A stretch of DNA of 41,984 nt from Microbacterium sp. (GTDB lineage: Bacteria; Actinomycetota; Actinomycetes; Actinomycetales; Microbacteriaceae). Shown here in pieces: positions 23,652 through 33,854 of the stretch. The stretch is from the NCBI RefSeq assembly GCF_031178525.1, contig NZ_JAPSJA010000003.1:1-41984 (forward strand), given 5' to 3'. How positions within the stretch are numbered: the stretch's first letter is position 1; each line of letters starts with the position of its first letter. Made by a program: the position numbers and the translations under genes. The notes under the pieces were generated by a model. It did no database searches and was not told where the DNA came from. It saw only the letters and a list, made by a program, of their open reading frames with translations.

Positions 23652-24437
23652 ATGCAGATCAGCCCGATGTGGACGGATCAGGATGTGCTGGACGCCGCGG
23701 CCGAGTGGACGTGGGTGCCGGACGGCTCGCGCGTCAGCGACGGCGACGTCACGCTGATCCAGCGACCGACCTGGGTGCGGGGACATGTCGCGGTGGAGCG
23801 TGTGAGCTCCGCCCGGCCCGCCGCGGACCTCATCGACGAGGCGTCGGCGCGTGCGCGCGCATGGGGAGACGACGCGCTGGAGTGGGCGGTGTCCGAACGG
23901 GACGATGCAGCGATCGCGCGCGAGCTGCAGGACCGCGGGGCCGAGGTCATCGAGCGCCTCGACGTGCTGGCCCTGCCGTTGACCGCGGAGCAGGTGCCCG
24001 CTACGCCGCCGGGCGTCGCAGTCCGCCGGGTGGACAGCCGCGCGGACGTCCTCGCGATCGGCGCGATCAACGTGGCGGTGTGGGACAACGCGCACCCCGA
24101 TGATGCGCGCGTGGAGGAGGTGCTTGCCGAACTGCACAGCGGAACGGGCTTCCGTGTCGTCGCCTCGCTCGACGGCCGCGCCGTCGCGACGGGCGGCGTC
24201 ACGCTCGCGCAAGGGTCCCGCGGCATGGTCGCGCGCCTGTGGGGCGCCGCGACGATCGAGGAGGCACGCGGGCGCGGCGCGTATCGCGCGGTGCTCGCGG
24301 AGCGCCTGCGGCTGGCCGCCGAGGCGGGCGCGACGCTCGCGCTCGTGAAGGGCAGGGTCGCCACCTCCGCGCCCATCCTGAAGCGTGCGGGCTTTCATCG
24401 CTACGGCGGCGAGCGGCGGTTCCGGCTGCCGCTCTGA
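23652..24437 (+). CDS. GNAT-family N-acetyltransferase
   Basis: GGVTLAQGSRGMVARLWGAATIEEARGRGAYRAVLAERLRLAAEAGATLALVKG, ILKRAGFHRYG. Confidence 0.82.
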   Translation: MQISPMWTDQDVLDAAAEWTWVPDGSRVSDGDVTLIQRPTWVRGHVAVERVSSARPAADLIDEASARARAWGDDALEWAVSERDDAAIARELQDRGAEVIERLDVLALPLTAEQVPATPPGVAVRRVDSRADVLAIGAINVAVWDNAHPDDARVEEVLAELHSGTGFRVVASLDGRAVATGGVTLAQGSRGMVARLWGAATIEEARGRGAYRAVLAERLRLAAEAGATLALVKGRVATSAPILKRAGFHRYGGERRFRLPL

Positions 24438-24659
24438 GATGCATTCTGCCCAGCCCGACCGAAGCGATCCTCACAACTCAGGAGCTCCGGATGAGGATGC
24501 GTCTTCATTTCGGCAGGTCCCTTCGCAAGCGGCCGGGGATGCGCCGTCACGGGGCGACGCAGCAGGACCGGAGCGCCCGCGCGGGTGCCATAGACTCGGG
24601 GTCACCCGCGGCGCGTGAGCATCCCGCGCAGGCGGACGTCCCCATCCCGAAGGTGATCC

Positions 24660-26141
24660 GTGTCCCACGCAGCTGCTCCGGAAGAGAGCAAGGCCCTCGC
24701 GCCCGACTGGCTGGCCGTGCCAGAAGACGCGAACGACCTGGCGCCGGGGGTGTGGCCGGCATCCGCTCAGCGCGATGCCGACGGCGCTCTCGTGATCGCC
24801 GGGATCTCCACGCCGGAGCTCGTGCAGAGCTTCGGCACGCCCGTGCTCGTGCTGGACGAGGACGAGGTGCGCTCCCGCGCCCGCGCCGCGCTCGCGGCCT
24901 TCGGTGACGCGGCCGCCCGCCACGGCGGCCGAGCACGGGTGTACTACGCCGGCAAGGCCTTCCTCAGCACCGAGATCGCCCGTTGGATGGTCGACGCGGG
25001 CCTGAACATCGACGTGTGCTCGGCGGGCGAGCTCGCCGTCGCGCTCGCGGCGGATGTGCCGCCCGCACGCATCGGCTACCACGGCAACAACAAGCGCGTG
25101 TTCGAGCTGGAGCGCGCCGTCGAGGTCGGCGTCGGCACGATCATCGTCGACTCCGAGATCGAGATCGAGCGCCTCGCCGCGATCACCGAGCGGCTGGATC
25201 GCCGGCAGGCCGTGCTCATCCGCGTCAACAGCGGCGTGCACGCCGAGACGCACCACTTCCTCGCCACGGCGCACGAGGACCAGAAGTTCGGCTTCACGCT
25301 CGAGGGCGCCGAGCGTGCAGCGGAGCGCATCCGCGAGCTGCCGCTCGTGGACCTCGCCGGGCTGCACTGCCACATCGGATCGCAGATCTTCGGCACCGCG
25401 GGCTTCCGCGAGTCGGCGTCGCGCGTGCTCGAACTGCACGCGCGCCTTCTCGAGGCCGGCATCCTCGCCGACGACCCGACCCTGAACCTCGGCGGAGGAT
25501 TCGGCATCGCCTACACGCGCGCCGACAGCCCGACGCCGATGGCGGAGCTCGCAGACGGCATCGTCGACGCCGTCGCGGACGAGTGCGCCGTGCGCGGGCT
25601 CGACCTGCCGGTGCTCGCGTTCGAGCCCGGGCGCTCGATCGTCGGCACCGCCGGCGTCACGCTCTACGAGGTCGGCACGACCAAGTCGGTCGCCGTGGGC
25701 GGCACCGAGCGGCGCTACGTGAGCGTCGACGGCGGCATGAGCGACAACGCCCGCCCCGCCCTGTACGGCGCGCAGTACTCGGCGCGCCTGGCGTCGCGCG
25801 AGGGCGTCGAGGAGCCGGTGCTGAGCCGCGTCGTGGGCCTGCACTGCGAGTCGGGTGACGTCGTGGTCGACCACGAGTACCTGCCGAGCGACGTGACACC
25901 CGGCGACCTGCTGGCGGTGCCCGCCACGGGCGCGTACTGCGCGCCGCTGGCGAGCAACTACAACCACGTGCCGCGTCCGCCCGTCGTGGCCGTCTCGGCC
26001 GGACGCGCCCGCGTCATCGTGCGCGGCGAGCGGATCGAGGATCTGCTCGCGCGCGATGCCGGCATCGACGCCTCCGGGGCGTCGAGCCGGCCCCACAGCG
26101 ACCCCGCGCTCGCCGGGCGCACCGGAGAGGGAGAAGAATGA
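24660..26141 (+). CDS. lysA: Diaminopimelate decarboxylase
   Basis: VYYAGKAFLSTEIARWM, GLHCHIGSQIF, LNLGGGFGIAY and CESGD motifs; GTG start. Confidence 0.96.
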   Translation: MSHAAAPEESKALAPDWLAVPEDANDLAPGVWPASAQRDADGALVIAGISTPELVQSFGTPVLVLDEDEVRSRARAALAAFGDAAARHGGRARVYYAGKAFLSTEIARWMVDAGLNIDVCSAGELAVALAADVPPARIGYHGNNKRVFELERAVEVGVGTIIVDSEIEIERLAAITERLDRRQAVLIRVNSGVHAETHHFLATAHEDQKFGFTLEGAERAAERIRELPLVDLAGLHCHIGSQIFGTAGFRESASRVLELHARLLEAGILADDPTLNLGGGFGIAYTRADSPTPMAELADGIVDAVADECAVRGLDLPVLAFEPGRSIVGTAGVTLYEVGTTKSVAVGGTERRYVSVDGGMSDNARPALYGAQYSARLASREGVEEPVLSRVVGLHCESGDVVVDHEYLPSDVTPGDLLAVPATGAYCAPLASNYNHVPRPPVVAVSAGRARVIVRGERIEDLLARDAGIDASGASSRPHSDPALAGRTGEGEE

Positions 26142-27442
26142 TCGATCACCGCCGCCTCCGGGTCGCGCTGCTGGGCGCCGGATCCGTCGGAGCGCAGGTC
26201 GCGAACCTGCTGCTGACGCAGGCGTCCGAGCTCGCCGAGCGCGCGGGCGCCGATCTCGAGCTCGCGGGCATCGCGGTGCGCGACGTCGATGCGCCGCGCG
26301 ACATCGACCTGCCGCGCGACCTGCTGACGACCGACGCCGAGAGCCTGATCGTCGGGGCGGACATCGTGATCGAGCTGATGGGCGGCATCGAGCCCGCCCG
26401 CACGCACATCCTCGCCGCGCTCAACTCGGGCGCGGACGTCGTGACCGGCAACAAGGCGCTGCTCGCGACCCACGGGGCGGAGATCTTCGATGCCGCCGAT
26501 CAGCTCGGCGCATCCGTGTCGTACGAGGCGGCGGTCGCCGCCGCGATCCCGATCATCCGTCCGCTGAAGGACTCGCTCGCCGGGGACAGGATCCGCCGCA
26601 TCTTCGGCATCGTGAACGGCAGCACGAACTTCATCCTCGACAAGATGGATCGCGAGGGGCTGAGCGCCGCGGAGGCGCAGCGGATCGCGACCGAGCTGGG
26701 CTACCTCGAGGCGGACCCGACGCTCGACCTGGAGGGCTACGACGCCGCGCAGAAGGCCGCGATTCTCGCCAGCCTGGCGTTCCACACGCACGTGTCGCTC
26801 GACGACGTGCACCGCGAGGGCATCGAGAACATCACGGCCGACATGATCGACGGAGCCCGCCGCGCCGGGTTCACGATCAAGCTGCTCGCGGTGTGCGAGC
26901 GCCTGGACGAGGACGGCGCCGAGGCCATCTCGGTGCGGGTGTACCCCGCGCTCATCAGCCGCGACCACCCGCTCGCGAGCGTGCACGGCGGCAACAACGC
27001 CGTGTTCGTCGAGGCGCAGGCGGCGGGCGACCTGATGTTCTACGGCGCGGGAGCGGGCGGACTGCAGACGGCCTCGGCGGTGCTGGGCGACGTCGTCTCG
27101 GCCGCGCGCCGGCACATCGCGGGCGGCGTCGGCGTGGGGGAGTCGCCGCGCCAGAGCCTGCCGACCGCATCCATCGGACGGATCCACACGCGCTACCAGG
27201 TGACCCTCGAGGTCGCGGACGAGCCGGGAGTGCTGGCGCGGATCGCGGGCATCGTGAGCGAGGGCGGCGTGTCGGTCGCCACGGTCGAGCAGAGCCCGTC
27301 GAGCGACGCCCAGGGCCGCGCCCACATCGTGATCGGCACGCACCGCGCTCGCGAGCAGGCGCTCAGCGACACCGTCGCGCGGCTGGCCGCGAGCGACGTC
27401 GTCGAGCGCGTCGTGTCGGTGCTCCGCGTGGAGGGCGAGTGA
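26138..27442 (+). CDS. hom: Homoserine dehydrogenase (with C-terminal ACT domain)
   Basis: ATGA overlap with lysA; GAGSVGAQVANLL, VTGNKALLATHG, GIVNGSTNFILDKM; ACT-like TRYQVTLEVADEPGVLARIAGIVSEGGVS. Confidence 0.96.
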   Translation: MIDHRRLRVALLGAGSVGAQVANLLLTQASELAERAGADLELAGIAVRDVDAPRDIDLPRDLLTTDAESLIVGADIVIELMGGIEPARTHILAALNSGADVVTGNKALLATHGAEIFDAADQLGASVSYEAAVAAAIPIIRPLKDSLAGDRIRRIFGIVNGSTNFILDKMDREGLSAAEAQRIATELGYLEADPTLDLEGYDAAQKAAILASLAFHTHVSLDDVHREGIENITADMIDGARRAGFTIKLLAVCERLDEDGAEAISVRVYPALISRDHPLASVHGGNNAVFVEAQAAGDLMFYGAGAGGLQTASAVLGDVVSAARRHIAGGVGVGESPRQSLPTASIGRIHTRYQVTLEVADEPGVLARIAGIVSEGGVSVATVEQSPSSDAQGRAHIVIGTHRAREQALSDTVARLAASDVVERVVSVLRVEGE

Positions 27443-28425
27443 CCGCGCCGGCCGCACCCGTGGGAGTGGCGGATCGTCGCACCCTGCTCGTCCGCGTTCC
27501 CGCAACGAGCGCGAACCTCGGCCCCGGCTTCGACACGCTCGGACTCGCGCTGAGCGTGTACGACGAGCTCGAGGTCACCGCGCTGCCGGAGGGCGAGCTC
27601 GAGATCGAGGTGACGGGCACCGGGGCCGACGAGATCCCGCGCGACGCGTCGCACCTGATCGTGCGCACCATCCGGTACTGCTTCGACGCCGTCGGCCGCA
27701 CCGCACCCGGACTGCGCCTCGTGGCGCGCAACGGCATCCCGCACGGCAAGGGCATGGGATCGTCCGGGGCGGCGGTCGCCGCCGGCGTGCTGGCTGCGAA
27801 GGGCCTGCTCGGCCGGGAGAGCGGCGGCGACGTCGAGCTGACCGACACCGATCTGCTCCGGCTCGCGACCGAGGTCGAGGGCCACCCCGACAACGTCGCG
27901 CCCGCGCTGTTCGGCGGGCTGACGATCGCATGGACCGAGCACGGCCTGCCCAAGCACAAGAAGCTGCTCGTGCACCGCGGCGTCGCTCCCGTCGTTTTCG
28001 TGCCGGATCGCACGATGTCCACCTCGGCCGCCCGCAGCGTGCTCGAGGCCGCCGTGTCGAGAGAGGACGCGGTGTTCAACGTGTCCCGCTCGGCGCTGCT
28101 GATCGCGGCGCTGACCCAGAGCCCGGATCTGCTGCTGTCGGCCACCGAGGACAAGCTGCATCAGCAGCAGCGGGCGCAGGCGATGCCGGAGACCTCCGCG
28201 CTGGTGGGCGCGCTGCGCGAGCGGGGCTTCGCCGCCGTCGTCTCGGGAGCCGGTCCCAGCGTGCTGGTGCTCGCCGACGGGCCGGGGCGGCGCCTCGAGG
28301 CCGCCGAGGTGGTCGCCCAGACCGCCGCCGGACCGTGGCAGTCCCTCATGCTCGCTGTCGACTTCCTGGGCGGCACCGTGAGGGCCGCCGCCGACGCCAA
28401 CCTGGAGGTGCCCAGTGGCCTCTGA
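27439..28425 (+). CDS. thrB: Homoserine kinase
   Basis: GTGA overlap with hom; VPATSANLGPGFDTLGLALS; IPHGKGMGSSGAAVAAGV GHMP-kinase motif. Confidence 0.95.
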   Translation: MTAPAAPVGVADRRTLLVRVPATSANLGPGFDTLGLALSVYDELEVTALPEGELEIEVTGTGADEIPRDASHLIVRTIRYCFDAVGRTAPGLRLVARNGIPHGKGMGSSGAAVAAGVLAAKGLLGRESGGDVELTDTDLLRLATEVEGHPDNVAPALFGGLTIAWTEHGLPKHKKLLVHRGVAPVVFVPDRTMSTSAARSVLEAAVSREDAVFNVSRSALLIAALTQSPDLLLSATEDKLHQQQRAQAMPETSALVGALRERGFAAVVSGAGPSVLVLADGPGRRLEAAEVVAQTAAGPWQSLMLAVDFLGGTVRAAADANLEVPSGL

Positions 28426-29878
28426 CCAGCAGTACGTCTCCACACGGGGCGGCGGCGCACCGCTGTCGTTCAGCGAGACCCTGATCGAGGGCCTCGCGCG
28501 CGACGGAGGGCTCGCGGTTCCCGCGACCATGCCGCACGTCGAGCGCGAGACGATCGAGCGGTGGCGCGCGCTGACATACCCTCAGCTCGCGACCGAGGTC
28601 ATCTCGCTGTTCGCGGGCGACATCCCGCGCGAGGATCTCGCCCGCATGACCGACGCGGCATACGCGCCGTTCCCGGCGGAGGTCGTGCCGCTGCGGCCGG
28701 TCGGCGACGGGCTCACGCTCGTCGGCCTGTCGGAGGGCCCCACGCTCGCATTCAAGGACATGGCGATGCAGTTCCTGGGGCAGGTGATCGAGTACGCGCT
28801 CGAACGCTCGGGCTCCGTGCTGAACGTGCTCGGCGCGACCTCGGGAGACACCGGATCGGCCGCCGAGCACGCCCTGCGCGGCAAGGACCGCATCGCGGTG
28901 TTCATGCTGTCGCCGCGCGGTCGGATGAGCGCATTCCAACGCGCGCAGATGTTCTCGCTCGACGATGCGAACGTGCACAACATCACGATCGACGGCGTGT
29001 TCGACGACTGCCAGAACCTCGTCAAGCGGCTCGCGGGCGACGTCGAGTTCAAGCGCGCCCACAACCTCGGCGCGGTGAACTCCATCAACCTCGCGCGCAT
29101 CACCGCGCAGGTCGTGTACTACTTCTGGGCCTGGCTGCGCGCGACCGATGCGGGCGGCCCCACCGAGGTGTCGTTCACCGTTCCCTCCGGCAACTTCGGC
29201 AACATCCTGTCGGGCTTCTACGCCAAGCGCATGGGCCTGCCGATCCGCCGGCTCGTGCTCGCGACGAACGAGAACAACGTGCTCGACGAGTTCTTCCGCA
29301 CGGGCGTCTACCGGCCGCGCACCGCCGCCCAGACGCTCGCCACGTCGAGCCCGTCGATGGACATCTCGAAGGCGTCGAACCTGGAGCGGTTCATCTTCGA
29401 GCTCGTCGACCGCGAGCCCGATCGCGTGAACAGGGCCTGGCGCGAGCTCGACGCACAGGGCTTCTTCGACTTCACGGCCGAGCAGCCCCGCTTCGCCGAG
29501 GAGTTCGGCCTGGTGAGCGGCACCTCGACGCACGACGACAGGATCGAGACGATCCGGTCGGTGCACGCCGCCACCGGCGAGATCATCGATCCGCACACGG
29601 CGGACGGCGTCAAGGTCGCCCGGGAGCACGTGGAGCCGGGCGTGCCGATGCTCGTCCTCGAGACCGCCAAGCCGCAGAAGTTCGCCGAAACGATCCGCGA
29701 GGCCCTGGGCATCGAGCTCGAGTACGCCCCGGAGCTGCGGGCGATGCTCGACGCGCCCCAGCACGTGACCGACATGCCGGACGACGCCGACGCGCTGCGC
29801 GCCTACATCGCTGCCGCCGCGCTCCGAGGTGCTACAGTTGGTCACAGCCCGGTGGGTGCCGATCGGCACGAATCTTGA
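28415..29878 (+). CDS. thrC: Threonine synthase
   Basis: YVSTRGGGAPLSFSETLIEGLARDGGLAVP; EGPTLAFKDMAMQFLGQ PLP lysine; 11-bp overlap with thrB. Confidence 0.95.
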   Translation: MASDQQYVSTRGGGAPLSFSETLIEGLARDGGLAVPATMPHVERETIERWRALTYPQLATEVISLFAGDIPREDLARMTDAAYAPFPAEVVPLRPVGDGLTLVGLSEGPTLAFKDMAMQFLGQVIEYALERSGSVLNVLGATSGDTGSAAEHALRGKDRIAVFMLSPRGRMSAFQRAQMFSLDDANVHNITIDGVFDDCQNLVKRLAGDVEFKRAHNLGAVNSINLARITAQVVYYFWAWLRATDAGGPTEVSFTVPSGNFGNILSGFYAKRMGLPIRRLVLATNENNVLDEFFRTGVYRPRTAAQTLATSSPSMDISKASNLERFIFELVDREPDRVNRAWRELDAQGFFDFTAEQPRFAEEFGLVSGTSTHDDRIETIRSVHAATGEIIDPHTADGVKVAREHVEPGVPMLVLETAKPQKFAETIREALGIELEYAPELRAMLDAPQHVTDMPDDADALRAYIAAAALRGATVGHSPVGADRHES

Positions 29879-30043
29879 CCACCGACTCGCAATCTGCGAA
29901 GCCCCGTACAGGTCCCCCGACCAGCTCTCTGCGCAGCTTGCTCACCTGAGCAGCTGCGCGCGAGCGCCTGGGCGACAGCCGCGTGTCCGCACGCGTCACC
30001 CGAATGTGCATGGGGCACCATCACCCGTTCCAGAGGAGCACTC

Positions 30044-32002
30044 GTGGAGACCATCTCCGAGATCCAGGATGAGGCCGCCGCTGTGACCAGCGAGCAGCCC
30101 GTCGACACGGCCGCCGAGACGGCGGCCCCGACCAAGGTCGACGAGGCGCCGGCGAAGGCGCCGCGCAAGCGCGCCCCGCGTCGCGCCACGTCGTCCACCA
30201 CCAAGGCCGCTGCGGCCGAGGCCGCGCCGGCCGAGGAGCCGACGGCGGAGGCGCCCGCCGCAGCAGCGCCCGCCGAGGAGGCGGCGCCCGCCGAGAAGCC
30301 GAAGCGCGCGCCCCGCAAGCGCACGCCCAAGGCCGCACAGGTCGAGGCGCCGGCCGAGGAGACCCCCGCGGCCGAGGCGCCCGCCGAGGCGGAGTCCGAG
30401 ACCCCCGCCGAGGCGGAGGCCGAGACCGCGGCCGACGAGACGCCCTCCGAGGCTCCCGCCGAGGCCCCGGCCGGGGACGAGGCGGCCGCCGAGGGCGAGA
30501 GCCAGGACGGCGCCGACGCCGCGGAGGGCGCCGACGCCGCCGGCCAGGAGGGCTCCGGCCGCCGCAGCCGCAGCCGCAGCCGCAGCCGCAACCGCAACAA
30601 GGGCGACCGCGCCGAGGGCGCCCAGAACCAGGCCCAGAACCAGGGCGCACCGAACCAGGGCGGCCAGAACCAGGGCGGCCAGAGCCCGCAGGCTCAGCAG
30701 CAGGCCCAGGAGCCCGAGGACGACTCGCGCCTGTCCGGGGAGGCGGGCGGTCGCAACGCGCGCAACGGCCGCAACAAGCGACGGGGCGGAAACCAGCCCG
30801 GTGACGAGTTCGAGACCGAGATCACCGAGGACGACGTCCTCATCCCGATCGCGGGCATCCTCGACGTGCTCGACAACTACGCGTTCGTGCGCACGACCGG
30901 CTACCTCCCGGGTCAGCAGGACGTCTACGTCTCGCTCGGCCAGGTGAAGAAGTACAACCTGCGCAAGGGCGACGCCGTCGTCGGCGCCATCAAGCAGCCG
31001 CGCGAGGGCGAGCAGCCGGGCCGCCAGAAGTACAACGCGCTCGTCAAGGTCGACTCGGTCAACGGCCTCTCGGTCGAGGACGCCGCGGGCCGCGTCGAGT
31101 TCTCGAAGCTCACGCCGCTGTACCCGCAGGAGCGCCTGCGCCTCGAGACCGCTCCCGAGAAGCTGACACAGCGCATCATCGATCTCGTCGCTCCGATCGG
31201 CAAGGGCCAGCGCGGCCTGATCGTCGCGCCGCCGAAGGCGGGCAAGACGATCGTGCTGCAGCAGATCGCGAACGCGATCGCGCAGAACAACCCCGAGGCC
31301 CACCTCATGGTCGTGCTCGTCGACGAGCGCCCCGAAGAGGTCACCGACATGCAGCGCACGGTCAAGGGCGAGGTCATCGCCTCGACCTTCGACCGCCCCG
31401 CCGAGGACCACACGACGGTCGCCGAGCTCGCGATCGAGCGCGCCAAGCGCCTCGTCGAGCTGGGCCGTGACGTCGTCGTGCTGCTCGACTCCATCACGCG
31501 CCTCGGCCGGGCCTACAACGTGTCGGCGCCGACGTCGGGTCGCGTGCTCTCCGGCGGCGTGGACGCCTCCGCGCTGTACCCGCCCAAGCGCTTCTTCGGC
31601 GCCGCCCGCAACATCGAGAACGGCGGATCGCTCACGATCCTCGCGACCGCGCTCGTCGAGACCGGCTCCAAGATGGATGAGGTCATCTTCGAGGAGTTCA
31701 AGGGCACCGGCAACATGGAGCTGCGCCTGTCGCGTCAGCTCGCCGACAAGCGCATCTTCCCGGCCGTCGACGTCAACGCGTCGTCCACGCGCCGCGAGGA
31801 GATGCTGCTCTCGGGCGACGAGGTGAAGATCACCTGGAAGCTGCGCCGGGCGCTGGCCGGTCTGTCGCCCGAGCAGGCTCTCGCCGTCGTCCTGGACAAG
31901 CTGAAGGAGACGTCCTCGAACGTCGAGTTCCTCGTGCAGATGAAGAACGCCCAGATGTCCGTGGGCGGTCGTTCCTCTGGTCACGAGAACGACATCCGCT
32001 GA
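30044..32002 (+). CDS. rho: Transcription termination factor Rho with long Ala/Glu and Arg/Gln-rich N-terminal extension
   Basis: [63 protein letters not shown] start. Confidence 0.96.
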   Translation: METISEIQDEAAAVTSEQPVDTAAETAAPTKVDEAPAKAPRKRAPRRATSSTTKAAAAEAAPAEEPTAEAPAAAAPAEEAAPAEKPKRAPRKRTPKAAQVEAPAEETPAAEAPAEAESETPAEAEAETAADETPSEAPAEAPAGDEAAAEGESQDGADAAEGADAAGQEGSGRRSRSRSRSRNRNKGDRAEGAQNQAQNQGAPNQGGQNQGGQSPQAQQQAQEPEDDSRLSGEAGGRNARNGRNKRRGGNQPGDEFETEITEDDVLIPIAGILDVLDNYAFVRTTGYLPGQQDVYVSLGQVKKYNLRKGDAVVGAIKQPREGEQPGRQKYNALVKVDSVNGLSVEDAAGRVEFSKLTPLYPQERLRLETAPEKLTQRIIDLVAPIGKGQRGLIVAPPKAGKTIVLQQIANAIAQNNPEAHLMVVLVDERPEEVTDMQRTVKGEVIASTFDRPAEDHTTVAELAIERAKRLVELGRDVVVLLDSITRLGRAYNVSAPTSGRVLSGGVDASALYPPKRFFGAARNIENGGSLTILATALVETGSKMDEVIFEEFKGTGNMELRLSRQLADKRIFPAVDVNASSTRREEMLLSGDEVKITWKLRRALAGLSPEQALAVVLDKLKETSSNVEFLVQMKNAQMSVGGRSSGHENDIR

Positions 32003-32006
32003 GCGC

Positions 32007-33089
32007 GTGTTCGATTCCGTCGATGCGCTGATCGACGAGCACCGCCGGGTGCAGGAGGAGCTCTCCGACCCGGCGGTGCACGCCGACGCCGCGCGCGCGA
32101 AGCGCGTCAACCGCCGCTACGCCGAGCTGAGCCGGATCGTCGCGGCGCACGAGGCGTGGACGGCCGCGGGGGAGGACCTCGAGGCGGCGCGCGAGCTCGC
32201 GCGGGAGGACGAGGCGTTCGCCGCGGAGATCCCGTCGCTCGAGGAGAAGCGGGCGCACGCCCAGGAGCGCCTGCGGCGCCTGCTGATCCCGCGCGACCCG
32301 GATGACGCCCGCGACGTGATCATGGAGATCAAGGCCGGCGAGGGCGGCGCGGAGAGCGCGCTGTTCGCCGCCGACCTCCTGCGGATGTACACGCAGTACG
32401 CCGCGTCCAGGGGCTGGAAGACCGAGCTGCTGGAGCGCAACGAATCCGACCTCGGCGGCTACAAGGACGTCCAGGTCGCGATCAAGGGCTCGTCGGCGGA
32501 TCCCGCGCAGGGCGTCTGGGCGCACCTCAAGTACGAGGGCGGCGTGCACCGCGTGCAGCGCGTGCCCGCCACCGAATCGCAGGGGCGCATCCACACGTCG
32601 ACGACCGGCGTGCTCGTGTTCCCGGAGGTCGATGAGCCGGAGGAGATCCAGATCGATCAGAACGATCTGAAGATCGACGTGTTCCGCTCGTCGGGCCCCG
32701 GCGGCCAGTCGGTCAACACGACCGACTCGGCCGTGCGCATCACGCACGTGCCGACCGGGATCGTCGTGTCCATGCAGAACGAGAAGTCGCAGCTGCAGAA
32801 CCGCGAGGCCGCCATGCGCGTGCTGCGCGCGCGACTGCTGGCGCGCCAGCAGGAGCAGCTCGACGCGGCCGCGGCCGACGCCCGCAAGTCGCAGATCCGC
32901 GGCATGGACCGATCCGAGCGCATCCGCACCTACAACTTCCCCGAGAACCGCATCGCGGATCACCGGACCGGCTACAAGGCGTACAACCTCGACCAGGTCA
33001 TGGACGGCGCGCTCGAGCCGATCCTCCAGTCGTGCATCGAAGCGGACGAGGCCGAGCGCCTCGCCGCCCTCGGCGACGCCACCGCGTAG
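32007..33089 (+). CDS. prfA: Peptide chain release factor 1
   Basis: GGQ motif [23 protein letters not shown] tripeptide in [15 protein letters not shown] (RF1 not RF2). Confidence 0.96.
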   Translation: MFDSVDALIDEHRRVQEELSDPAVHADAARAKRVNRRYAELSRIVAAHEAWTAAGEDLEAARELAREDEAFAAEIPSLEEKRAHAQERLRRLLIPRDPDDARDVIMEIKAGEGGAESALFAADLLRMYTQYAASRGWKTELLERNESDLGGYKDVQVAIKGSSADPAQGVWAHLKYEGGVHRVQRVPATESQGRIHTSTTGVLVFPEVDEPEEIQIDQNDLKIDVFRSSGPGGQSVNTTDSAVRITHVPTGIVVSMQNEKSQLQNREAAMRVLRARLLARQQEQLDAAAADARKSQIRGMDRSERIRTYNFPENRIADHRTGYKAYNLDQVMDGALEPILQSCIEADEAERLAALGDATA

Positions 33090-33109
33090 TTCACCCCGAG
33101 CCTCACCCG

Positions 33110-33145
33110 CCGCCCGCGGCTCCATGTATCAGGAGCCGCGGGCGG
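33110..33145 (+). terminator. Strong terminator hairpin after prfA
   Basis: CCGCCCGCGGCTCC / GGAGCCGCGGGCGG 14-bp perfect stem, 8-nt loop ATGTATCA. Confidence 0.75.
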
Positions 33146-33197
33146 TCGCTCGTCCAGGACGAGGCTCCCGTGCGTGCGGGAGGGGAGAGGACAGCTC

Positions 33198-33854
33198 ATG
33201 CTGCACGGAATGTGGGCAGGCGCGGCCGTCGCGCTGGCGCTCGGCGCGACCGCGGCCACCGCGGCGACCGGGGTGGACGAGGTGTATGCACCCGAGCAGC
33301 CCGTCGAGCCGTCGGTCAACGCGAGCGCGTACGGGGAGTGCGTTCAGGATGCGCCGTATGTCGTCTACGACGTGACGCTCGTCGACCCGGACGGGCGGGC
33401 GACGTCCGACGCCGTCACGCTCGTGTTCACCAAGGGCGCCCTTCGCCACGAGGTGCCGCTCGGCACGCTCGGCGACGATGGCCGGCTCGCGGGCCGCGTG
33501 CTGTGGCCCGCCGCCGCCGTGGACTCGTCGGGTCAGGGCATCGACTGGCCGGGCTGGGTCCAGCGGGGCGGGGATTGGGTCGATGTCGGCGAGGAGGACC
33601 TGGGCTGGACCCGCGAGGGCGCGGCCGTCACGCTCGACGTCAATCCCGAGGCGGCCGTCGCGGTGTCCTACCCGCCGTCGACGCCGTTCTGCGCGGTCGG
33701 ACCCCAGGGCGTCGTGCCGATCGCCGCTGCGGCCGGTGATCCGCCCTCGCTCGCCGCGACGGGAACGGAGCTCGTGGCCCCCCTGATGCTGGGGGCGGGC
33801 ATGCTCACGGGCGGGCTCGCGTTCGCGACCGCGCGGCGCCGGCCGAAGGTGTGA
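33198..33854 (+). CDS. Secreted surface protein with LAATG sortase-type sorting signal
   Basis: N-terminal hydrophobic signal; C-terminus [34 protein letters not shown] (LAxTG, TM, positive tail). Confidence 0.75.
   Translation: MLHGMWAGAAVALALGATAATAATGVDEVYAPEQPVEPSVNASAYGECVQDAPYVVYDVTLVDPDGRATSDAVTLVFTKGALRHEVPLGTLGDDGRLAGRVLWPAAAVDSSGQGIDWPGWVQRGGDWVDVGEEDLGWTREGAAVTLDVNPEAAVAVSYPPSTPFCAVGPQGVVPIAAAAGDPPSLAATGTELVAPLMLGAGMLTGGLAFATARRRPKV

Noticed and set aside
30560-30600. CGCAGC tandem repeat as a non-coding repeat element
   Set aside because: It is the codon run for the RSRSRSRSR tract within rho.
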